Of a stretch of 64,000 bases of DNA, positions 55,391 to 62,525 are shown in pieces. Position 1 is the stretch's first letter, and every line of letters begins with the position of its first letter. The notes beneath the pieces are model-generated. The model searched no databases and was not told the DNA's origin. It saw nothing but the letters and a program-made list of their open reading frames with translations. The stretch comes from Saccharothrix syringae (GTDB lineage Bacteria > Actinomycetota > Actinomycetes > Mycobacteriales > Pseudonocardiaceae): the NCBI RefSeq assembly GCF_009498035.1, contig NZ_CP034550.1, positions 4,216,001-4,280,000 of the forward strand. The letters are read 5' to 3'. The translations under genes and the position numbers were made by a program.

Positions 55391-55419
55391 GCACCACCGC
55401 CCGTCGACCCGGCACCCCG

Positions 55420-55468
55420 GAGCCGAACCCTCCCCAGAACTGAACCCCCCAGAGCCGAACCCCCAGAC
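55420..55468. repeat. three short direct repeats before the substrate-binding-protein gene
   Basis: Near-copies of (A)GCCGAACCC..CCCAGA at about 55420, 55438 and 55453, lengths 15-18. Function unknown; the gap between the LLM gene and the binding-protein gene is 146 bases and otherwise featureless. Confidence 0.5.
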
Positions 55469-55536
55469 CCGGGCAGCGCCGACCGGGTACCGCCGCACAC
55501 CCGGCCCACCCCCCAGGGCCGCCAGAACGGAGCACC

Positions 55537-57192
55537 ATGCGATCCCCCAGACGTTCCCCGGGGCTCACCGCCCGCCTGACCGCGGCCCTCGTCTCGGCCG
55601 CGCTGCTGCTGGCCGGCTGCGCCGCGGGCGAGGCCGGTCAGGGGCCGGCCGACCAGGCACCCCGGCGCGGCGGCACGCTCACCCTGGGCACCACCGGGGA
55701 ACCGGACAGCTGGGACGTGCACGTGTCGGTGTCCAGCCTGTCCGCGCTCGTGCTGCGCGCGGTCCACGACTCGCTGGTCCACCAGAAGCCCGACGGCACG
55801 TTCGAGCCGTGGCTGGCGAAGTCCTGGCAGATCTCCGACGACGGCCTGCGCTACACCTTCGAGCTGCGCGAGGACGTCACCTTCAGCGACGGCACCCGGT
55901 TCGACGCCGAGGCGGTCAAGGCCAACTTCGACCACGTGGTCGACCCGGCCACCAAGTCCCGCAACGCCAAGACCATCATCGGCCCCTACGCGGGCACCGA
56001 GGTCGCCGGCCCGTTCACCGCCGTGGTCACCTTCAAGTCGCCGTACTCGCCGTTCCTGGCCGCCGCGTCGACGCCCTACCTCGGCTTCCACTCGCCGAAG
56101 GTGCTCGCGGACCACCGCGGCGACATCGCCTCGGGCGGCGAGTACGTGGTGGGCACCGGCCCGTTCGTGTTCTCCTCGCTCACCGCGGGCCAGGAGGCGG
56201 TGTTCACCCGCAGGCCGGGCTACGCCTGGGCGCCGAAGTCCGCGCCGAACCAGGGCGAGGCACACCTGGACGGCTACAAGGTCCAGTTCCTGTCCGACGA
56301 CGCCGCCCGGGTGGGCGCGCTGTCGTCCGGGCAGCTCGACGTCGCCGACCAGGTGCCCTCGACGCGGCTGGCCGAGCTGCGCGGCCAGGGCCGGGTGGAG
56401 CTGCAGGACCGCGACAACCTCGGCGCGCCGTTCACCTACAACCTCAACGTGACCAGGGCGCCGCTGGACGAGAAGGACGTCCGGCTGGCCGTGCAGGCCG
56501 CGGTGGACACCGAGTCCATCACCAAGGGCCTGTTCCAGGGCGCCTACAACCGGGCCTGGTCCGTGCTCACCGCCCCCACCCCCGGCTACGCCAAGGAGGT
56601 CGAGGGCACCTGGGGCTATGACAAGGGCCGCGCGGAGAAGTTGCTGTCCGGCGCCGGGTACACCGCCACCGACGCCGAGGGCTACCGCACCCGCGACGGC
56701 AGGCGGCTGGCCCTCGACCTGGTCTACGCCTCCGAGTTCACCTCCAAGGAGCAGCTGAACTACCACACCGCGCTCAAGGACGCGCTCAAGCAGGTCGGCG
56801 TCGAGCTGGTGCTCAAGCCGCTGGACACCGCGGCCGTCGTGCGGGCCTTCGGCGGCGGCGACTACCACCTGGGCGCGTTCTCGTTCACCTCCCCGGACGG
56901 CTCGCTGCTGCGCACCGCGTTCCACTCCGCCAGCCTGCCCGGCAACGGCGGCTCGAACGTCTCGCGGGTGGCCGACCCGGAGATCGACGGGTGGCTCGAC
57001 GAGGCCCTGCGCACCGGTGACGTGGCCGGGCAGCAGGCCCTGTACGGCAAGGTGCAGCGGAAGGTCCTGGCCGAGGGCCTGGTCCTGCCGACCTACGTGG
57101 GCAAGCGGGTGTTCGGCATCCAGCACCGGGTGCGCGGCTTCGAGCTGGACGTGCAGAACCTGCCCACCCTCGAACGGGTCTGGGTGAGCTGA
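55537..57192 (+). CDS. ABC transporter substrate-binding lipoprotein, family 5
   Basis: 551 aa. Lipoprotein signal: basic start, hydrophobic core and lipobox LLAGC with C28. Mature SBP family 5 (dipeptide/oligopeptide/nickel): GGTLTLGTTGEPDSWDVHVS, FEPWLAKSWQISDDGLRYTF, FELREDVTFSDGTRFDAEAV and TYNLNVTRAPLDEKDVRLAV. Delivers the substrate to the two permeases encoded next. Stop is two bases before the next start. Ligand unknown; context suggests an organosulfur, peptide or chelate. Confidence 0.93.
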   Translation: MRSPRRSPGLTARLTAALVSAALLLAGCAAGEAGQGPADQAPRRGGTLTLGTTGEPDSWDVHVSVSSLSALVLRAVHDSLVHQKPDGTFEPWLAKSWQISDDGLRYTFELREDVTFSDGTRFDAEAVKANFDHVVDPATKSRNAKTIIGPYAGTEVAGPFTAVVTFKSPYSPFLAAASTPYLGFHSPKVLADHRGDIASGGEYVVGTGPFVFSSLTAGQEAVFTRRPGYAWAPKSAPNQGEAHLDGYKVQFLSDDAARVGALSSGQLDVADQVPSTRLAELRGQGRVELQDRDNLGAPFTYNLNVTRAPLDEKDVRLAVQAAVDTESITKGLFQGAYNRAWSVLTAPTPGYAKEVEGTWGYDKGRAEKLLSGAGYTATDAEGYRTRDGRRLALDLVYASEFTSKEQLNYHTALKDALKQVGVELVLKPLDTAAVVRAFGGGDYHLGAFSFTSPDGSLLRTAFHSASLPGNGGSNVSRVADPEIDGWLDEALRTGDVAGQQALYGKVQRKVLAEGLVLPTYVGKRVFGIQHRVRGFELDVQNLPTLERVWVS

Positions 57193-57194
57193 GC

Positions 57195-58124
57195 GTGGCG
57201 CGGTTGATCCTGCGCCGGGCCGTGGCGGGCGTGGCCGTGCTGTGGGGCGCGGTCACGCTCACCTTCCTCGCCGTCGCGCTGACCGGCGGGAACCAGGTGG
57301 ACTCGATCCTCGGACCGGACTCCGCGACCGTGCCGGGGCTGCGCGAGCAGGTCGCCGCCCAGTACGGCCTGGACCGGCCCCTGGTGGTGCAGTACCTGGA
57401 CCGGCTGGGTTCGCTGCTCACCGGCGACCTCGGCTGGTCCTACCAGCGCAACCAGCCGGTGACGCGGCTGCTGGCCGACCAGGTGCTGCCGACGCTGACC
57501 CTGGCGGCGAGCGCCGCGGTGGTCGGCGCGGCCCTCGCCGTGCTGCTCGCGGTGGCCACCGCCGGGCGGGGCGGGCTGGTGCGGCGGGTGGTGTCGCTGC
57601 TGGAGGCGCTGGTGGTGGCGCTGCCGCCGTTCTGGCTGGGCATCGTGCTGCTGTCGGTGTTCTCCTTCGGGCTGCGCTGGTTCCCCGCGTTCGGCGCGGA
57701 CGGCGTGGCCGGCCTCGTGCTGCCCACCGTCGCCCTGGCGCTGCCCATCGCGGGCGTGCTGGCGCAGGTGGCGCGGCAGGAGCTGGAGGTCGCCGAGGGG
57801 CGGCCCTTCGCGCTCAGCGCCCGCGCCCGCGGCCTGAGCGAGCGGCAACTGCTGCTGCGCCACACCCTGCGGCACGCGCTGCTGCCGGTGACCACCCTGT
57901 CGGCGTGGGCGGTCGGCGCCCTGGTCGGCGGCGCGGTCCTGGTGGAGCAGGTGTTCTCCCGGCCCGGCCTGGGCCGGGTGCTGGTGGAGGCGGTCAAGCA
58001 CCGCGACACGCCCGTGGTCACCGCGGTGGTCGTCCTGGCCGCGCTGGTGTTCGTGGTGACCAGCGCGCTCGCCGACGTGCTCTACCCGGTGATCGACGCC
58101 CGACTGCGCACGGAGGTCCGATGA
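57195..58124 (+). CDS. ABC transporter permease, DppB/OppB type
   Basis: 309 aa, about six transmembrane helices. Start VARLILRRAVAGVAVLWGAV is the usual first helix; LTGDLGWSYQRNQPVTRLLA and the EAA loop ARARGLSERQLLLRHTLRHA are DppB hallmarks. Partner of the DppC-like gene, with ATGA overlap. Confidence 0.93.
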   Translation: MARLILRRAVAGVAVLWGAVTLTFLAVALTGGNQVDSILGPDSATVPGLREQVAAQYGLDRPLVVQYLDRLGSLLTGDLGWSYQRNQPVTRLLADQVLPTLTLAASAAVVGAALAVLLAVATAGRGGLVRRVVSLLEALVVALPPFWLGIVLLSVFSFGLRWFPAFGADGVAGLVLPTVALALPIAGVLAQVARQELEVAEGRPFALSARARGLSERQLLLRHTLRHALLPVTTLSAWAVGALVGGAVLVEQVFSRPGLGRVLVEAVKHRDTPVVTAVVVLAALVFVVTSALADVLYPVIDARLRTEVR

Positions 58125-58957
58125 CCGCGCTCCCCGTGGCGGCGCCCCCGGCGCGCCGCGCCTCCTCCCGGTTCGCGGTCGTGGCGGGCGGTGCGGCGGT
58201 CGCGCTGGTCGCCGCGGTGCTGCTGTTCCCCACCTGGTTCGCCCGCTACCCGCCGGAGGCCACCGACGTGCTCAACGCGTTCGCCCCGCCCGGCGCGGAC
58301 CACCCGTTCGGCACCGACCAGCTCGGCCGGGACGTGTTCTCGCGGCTGGTGCACGGCGCACGCGTGTCGGTGACCATCGGCCTGGTGGCCACCGTCATCG
58401 GCGTCGCGCTCGGCTCGGTGCTCGGCCTGGTCGCCGCCGCGGGCGGCCGGTGGGCCGACGTGCTGGTCATGCGGTTGACCGACGTGTGGCTGGCGTTCCC
58501 GGAGATCCTGCTGGCCCTGCTGGTCATCGCGCTGATCGGGCCGGGCGCCGCGAACGTCGCGGTGGCCATCGGCGTCGCCGCGACCCCGTACTACGGGCGC
58601 CTGGTGCGCGGGCAGGCGCTGGCCGTGATCCGGGCCGAGTACGTGGAGGCCGCGCGGGTGCTCGGCATCGGCCCGGTGCGCACCGCGCTGCGGCACGTGC
58701 TGCCCAACATCGGCGGCCCGGTGGTCGTGCTGGCCTCGCTGGGCGCGGGCAGCGCGATCGTCGCCGCGGCCGGGCTGAGCCTGCTCGGCCTCGGACCGCT
58801 GCCGCCGACCCCGGAGTGGGGCGCGATGCTCGCCGAGGGGCAGGGCTACCTGGCCTCGGCCTGGTGGATCGCGGTGTTCCCGGGCGCGGCGATCGTGGTG
58901 GTGGTGCTGGCGGTCAACGCGCTCGGGCGCGCGGCGCAGTCGAGGGGGCTGAGGTGA
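58121..58957 (+). CDS. ABC transporter permease, DppC/OppC type
   Basis: 278 aa, about six transmembrane helices. HPFGTDQLGRDVFSRLVHGA is the DppC signature and YVEAARVLGIGPVRTALRHV the EAA loop. Overlaps both neighbours by four bases (ATGA, GTGA), so stoichiometric translation is likely. Confidence 0.93.
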   Translation: MTALPVAAPPARRASSRFAVVAGGAAVALVAAVLLFPTWFARYPPEATDVLNAFAPPGADHPFGTDQLGRDVFSRLVHGARVSVTIGLVATVIGVALGSVLGLVAAAGGRWADVLVMRLTDVWLAFPEILLALLVIALIGPGAANVAVAIGVAATPYYGRLVRGQALAVIRAEYVEAARVLGIGPVRTALRHVLPNIGGPVVVLASLGAGSAIVAAAGLSLLGLGPLPPTPEWGAMLAEGQGYLASAWWIAVFPGAAIVVVVLAVNALGRAAQSRGLR

Positions 58958-60504
58958 ACCTGGTCGAGGTCGAGGGGCTGGACGTCGCGTTCGGCCCGAC
59001 GAAGGTCGTGCGGGACGTGTCGCTGCACGTGGCCGCGGGCGAGTGCCTGGCGCTGGTCGGCGAGTCCGGCTCCGGCAAGAGCGTGACCGCGCGGGCGCTG
59101 CTGGGCCTGAACCGGGCGACGGTCACCGCGCGGGCGCTGAGGATCGGTGGCCGCGACGCCCGCGGCTTCGGCGAGCGCCAGTGGCGCGAGGTGCGCGGCG
59201 CCGCGGTCGGCCTGGTCTCCCAGGACGCCCTGGTGTCGCTGGACCCGCTGCGCCGCGTCGGCGACGAGGTCGTGGAACCGCTGCGCCTGCACCGGCGCGG
59301 CGAACGCGCGCGGTGGCCGCGCCGGGTGGTCGAGGCGCTGGCCGAGGCCGGCGTCCCCGAACCGGAGACGCGCGCCCGCCAGTACCCGCACCAGCTCTCC
59401 GGCGGCCTGCGCCAACGCGCCCTGATCGCCGCCGCGCTGGCCGCCCACCCGTCCCTGCTCATCGCCGACGAACCGACCACCGCGCTGGACGTGGTGGTGC
59501 AGCGGCAGGTCCTGCGGCTGCTCGGCGAGCTGACCGCCGCCGGCCGCGGCCTGCTGCTGATCAGCCACGACCTGGCCGTGGTCGCCTCGCTGGCCCACCG
59601 GGTCGCGGTCATGCGCGACGGCGAGGTGGTGGAGACCGGGCCCACCGACCGGGTGCTGCGGCACCCGGAGCACCCGTACACGAGGGTGCTGGTCGACGCC
59701 GCCCGCGGGGTGCGGGTGGACCGGGCGCCGGTGGTCGACGGGCCGGCGCTGGTCGAGGTGGACCGGGTCGACAAGTCGTTCGGCGCGCGCCGGGCGGTGA
59801 ACTCGGTGTCGCTGACCGTCCGCGCGGGCGAGACCGTCGGCGTGGTGGGGGAGTCCGGGTCGGGCAAGACGACCGTGGCGCGCATGGTGATGGGCCTGGC
59901 AGAGCCGGACGGCGGTGCGGTGCGGCTGCGCGGCGAGCCGTGGTCGGGGGTGCCGGAGCGGGCGCGCCGGGCGCGTCGGCGCGACGTCCAGCTGATCAGC
60001 CAGAACCCGCTGGCGGCGTTCGACCCGAGGTGGACCGTCGAGCGCATCGTGGGCGAGGGCCTGCCGCGCGGGCGAGGGCGGAAGCAGCGGGTGCGCGAGC
60101 TGCTGGGGTCGGTGGGGCTCGGGCCGGAGCTGGCCGCGCGCAAGCCGCACCAGTTGTCGGGCGGGCAGCGGCAGCGGGTGGCGATCGCCCGTGCGCTGGG
60201 GCCCGACCCGGCGGTGCTGGTGTGCGACGAGCCGGTGTCGGCGCTGGACGTGTCGGTGCAGGCCCAGGTGCTGGACCTGCTGGCCGGTGTCCAGCGGCGC
60301 ACCGGGGTGGCCCTGCTGTTCATCACGCACGACCTCGGGGTGGTGCGGGGGATCAGCGACCGGTTGGTGATCATGAAGGACGGGGTGGTGGTGGAGGAGG
60401 GGGCGACCGCGGAGGTGTTCCGGGCGCCGCGCCACCCCTACACGCGGGAGCTGCTGGCGGCGGTGCCGCGGTTGGACGAGGCGGTCGCGCGGGCTTCGGG
60501 GTGA
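58954..60504 (+). CDS. fused double ABC ATPase, DppD-DppF type
   Basis: 516 aa with two complete nucleotide-binding domains. First: Walker A GESGSGKS (about 36-43), signature LSGGLRQRALIA, Walker B LLIADEPTTALD. Second: Walker A GESGSGKT (about 305-312), LSGGQRQRVAIA, VLVCDEPVSALD. Each ends with a PYTR.LL tail typical of oligopeptide transporters. Energises the transporter of the upstream genes. GTG overlaps the permease stop. Confidence 0.94.
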   Translation: MNLVEVEGLDVAFGPTKVVRDVSLHVAAGECLALVGESGSGKSVTARALLGLNRATVTARALRIGGRDARGFGERQWREVRGAAVGLVSQDALVSLDPLRRVGDEVVEPLRLHRRGERARWPRRVVEALAEAGVPEPETRARQYPHQLSGGLRQRALIAAALAAHPSLLIADEPTTALDVVVQRQVLRLLGELTAAGRGLLLISHDLAVVASLAHRVAVMRDGEVVETGPTDRVLRHPEHPYTRVLVDAARGVRVDRAPVVDGPALVEVDRVDKSFGARRAVNSVSLTVRAGETVGVVGESGSGKTTVARMVMGLAEPDGGAVRLRGEPWSGVPERARRARRRDVQLISQNPLAAFDPRWTVERIVGEGLPRGRGRKQRVRELLGSVGLGPELAARKPHQLSGGQRQRVAIARALGPDPAVLVCDEPVSALDVSVQAQVLDLLAGVQRRTGVALLFITHDLGVVRGISDRLVIMKDGVVVEEGATAEVFRAPRHPYTRELLAAVPRLDEAVARASG

Positions 60505-60514
60505 GCGGGTGCCG

Positions 60515-61243
60515 CTAGTCAGGCATTCCGGATCGGAGTGCCAGGACCAGCACCAGCATCGGGCTGCACAGGAGGGTCGTCAGGACGCCGACCGCGGTGA
60601 GCCTGATCCGCTGGCCGGTCGCCCCGGTGACGCTCCCGCCGACCACGAGCCGCCACCCGAGCGCCAGGCGGGCGGGCAGCAGCACGGAGTGCGGGACGAG
60701 CAGGGAGTACCAGGAGAACGCCGCACCGTCCCACGGGGCCACGACCAGCGTTACCGGGAAGGAGAACGTCCAGTACACCGCGAACGTCACCAGCGCCCGC
60801 GCGACCAGTCCCAGCGCGAACGGCAACCACGGGCCGTTGAACAGCCACGCCCACCACGGGTACCGGTCGCGGACCTGTTCGGCGGCCGGTTCCGGGACGG
60901 TCAGCGAGTCCAGGCGCACCCGGTGCGAGCCGGGGCCGTAGTCGAACGTGCGGGTGCAGGCGGTGGTTCTCGCGTCGTAGGTCGCGGTGCACGACAGCCA
61001 CGCGCCCGGTGAGGTGTCCAGCCGGACTTCGAGCACCTTCCCGTCGACGGTGGTGGTGCAGGTGGCCACCCGGGCGGCGTCCTTGGCGCAGTCGATGTCG
61101 CGGTGGCTGATCGAGAACTGCGTGGTGGTGATCTCGTAGAGGCCGCCGGTGGCGCGTGCGGGTGAGACGGGCGCGACGGCCAGTGCGACGAGCCGTCGTC
61201 CCCGGTGCTCCGGCCGGCCACCCCAGAGCAGGTGAGCAACCAC
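60515..61243 (-). CDS. hypothetical membrane protein
   Basis: About 242 aa. N-terminal hydrophobic segment, an extracytoplasmic region with several Cys pairs (SHRDIDCAKDAARVATCTTT; SCTATYDARTTACTRTF), then about four transmembrane segments near the C-terminus (WWAWLFNGPWLPFALGLVAR; TLLCSPMLVLVLALRSG). No family recognised. The start is uncertain: GTG at 61243 begins the first hydrophobic stretch, but its ribosome binding site is weak and the frame is open to 61393. Convergent to the ABC operon. Confidence 0.6.
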   Translation of the reverse strand: MVAHLLWGGRPEHRGRRLVALAVAPVSPARATGGLYEITTTQFSISHRDIDCAKDAARVATCTTTVDGKVLEVRLDTSPGAWLSCTATYDARTTACTRTFDYGPGSHRVRLDSLTVPEPAAEQVRDRYPWWAWLFNGPWLPFALGLVARALVTFAVYWTFSFPVTLVVAPWDGAAFSWYSLLVPHSVLLPARLALGWRLVVGGSVTGATGQRIRLTAVGVLTTLLCSPMLVLVLALRSGMPD

Positions 61244-61353
61244 CTGGCGTCCGGCGGTGGAGCGTGGCGGGTGGGTGTTCGAACGGCTGCGGTGCGGCGG
61301 GAGGGGCGACCGCGGGGACGGGCGGTCGCCCCTCTTCGCGCGGGCGGGGGAAC

Positions 61354-61755
61354 TCACCCGCGCGGGCCCCGGCCCGCGGTGAGCTGACGCCACAGCGCGC
61401 GTTCGACGCGGCTGGGCGGCAGGTGCGGGTCGAGGCGTTCCGGGTGGCCGGGGAGAGGGGGCCTGCCACCCGGGAGCAGGTCGGCGCAGCCGGACAGGGC
61501 GGTGCCCAGTGCGATCAGCCAGCGCAGCGCGGTCAGCCGGAGCCGGCCGAACGGGGTCGGTCGGGGGAAATCCAGCCCGGGCGAGTCCGGCCCGAGCGGA
61601 TTCGGCCCGAGCGCACTCGGCCCTGGTCGGTTCGGTGGGGGAGGGGGTGGTCCGGGCTGGCGTGGCGTGGGTGAGGTCGGTGTGGACCGGTGGTCTCCGG
61701 CCCGCCCACGCGACGAGCCCGCCGTGTTCGAGCCCACCCCCTCGGAGCCCGCCAC
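61354..61755 (-). CDS. DUF6059-like protein with Pro-rich N-terminus
   Basis: Up to 133 aa. The C-terminal half reads RLRLTALRWLIALGTALSG, then PGHPERLDPHLPPSRVERAL, ending ALWRQLTAG; the GHPERL-P....ERAL pattern is that of the small DUF6059 family found near actinomycete biosynthetic genes. The N-terminal half is low-complexity Pro/Gly/Ser (repeats of LGPNPLGPDSPG). Start uncertain: the true one may be within the Pro-rich part. Ends two bases from the flavin reductase stop region upstream, same strand. Confidence 0.5.
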   Translation of the reverse strand: MAGSEGVGSNTAGSSRGRAGDHRSTPTSPTPRQPGPPPPPPNRPGPSALGPNPLGPDSPGLDFPRPTPFGRLRLTALRWLIALGTALSGCADLLPGGRPPLPGHPERLDPHLPPSRVERALWRQLTAGRGPRG

Positions 61756-61756
61756 C

Positions 61757-62263
61757 TCACACCGCCGGGTGGAAGCGCCCGTAAGCGCCTCGGTAGAACA
61801 CCAGCGGTCCGCTTTCGTGGGCGTGGTCCAGGTGCTCCACGCGCCCCACCACGATGTCGTGGTCGCCGGCCGCGTGCTCCGCGACGACCGACACCTCCAG
61901 CCAGGCCGGTGTGCCGTCCACGATCAGCGCGCCGCCCGCCGACCGGCTGAAGCCGATGTCGGCGAACTTGTCGCCCGACCTGGCCGCCAGCCTCGCGCAC
62001 ACGTGCCGCTGGTCCTCGCCCAGGATGTTCAACCCCAGCCTCGGCGCCGTGCGCAGCAGCGGCCACGTCGTGCTGGTGTGGGCCACGCAGAACGCCACCA
62101 GCGGCGGGTCCAGGGACACCGAGGTGAACGAGTTGACCGCGATGCCGACCGGTTTCCCGTCGGCGAAGCCGGTGACCGCCACGACGCCCGTGGCGTAGCG
62201 GCCGAACAGGTCGCGCAGCCGGCGGGTGCCCAGGTCGGCCGGCGGGTTGTCGAGCCGGGTCAC
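61757..62263 (-). CDS. flavin reductase family protein (FMN-binding split barrel)
   Basis: 168 aa. RRLRDLFGRYATGVVAVTGF, VGIAVNSFTSVSLDPPLVAF and LGLNILGEDQRHVCARLAAR are the FlaRed family (HpaC/ActVB type) motifs, ending HAHESGPLVFYRGAYG. It reduces FMN or FAD with NAD(P)H for a partner monooxygenase. GTG at 62263 follows GAGGAG; 34 bases downstream of the ACP gene. The partner could be encoded further right, or be the monooxygenases at 53011-55390. Confidence 0.9.
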   Translation of the reverse strand: MTRLDNPPADLGTRRLRDLFGRYATGVVAVTGFADGKPVGIAVNSFTSVSLDPPLVAFCVAHTSTTWPLLRTAPRLGLNILGEDQRHVCARLAARSGDKFADIGFSRSAGGALIVDGTPAWLEVSVVAEHAAGDHDIVVGRVEHLDHAHESGPLVFYRGAYGRFHPAV

Positions 62264-62297
62264 CGCTGCTCCTCGTCGAGTGGTGGTGCGCACGCGG

Positions 62298-62525
62298 TCA
62301 CGCCCCCACGGCCAGGGCGTAGATGCGCTCCAGGCTGGTCGCCTCCAGCACGTCCGCGAATGGCACCCGCCGCCCCGTCTCCCGCTCCAGCGCGGTCAGC
62401 AGGCCCAGCAGCAGCACCGAGTCCCAGCCCGCCACCTCGTCGAGGTGGCGGCCCACGTCCTCGCGGTCGATCACCAAGCCCAGTTCGTCGCCGACCAGGG
62501 CCACGAAGTCGTCGATGGTCTTCAC
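62298..62525 (-). CDS. acyl carrier protein
   Basis: 75 aa. Four-helix ACP with phosphopantetheine site GWDSVLLL, S36. Acidic, free-standing, overlapping the FkbH-like stop (GTGA). Pairing with FkbH points to a glyceryl- or methoxymalonyl-ACP carrier. Confidence 0.9.
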   Translation of the reverse strand: MKTIDDFVALVGDELGLVIDREDVGRHLDEVAGWDSVLLLGLLTALERETGRRVPFADVLEATSLERIYALAVGA

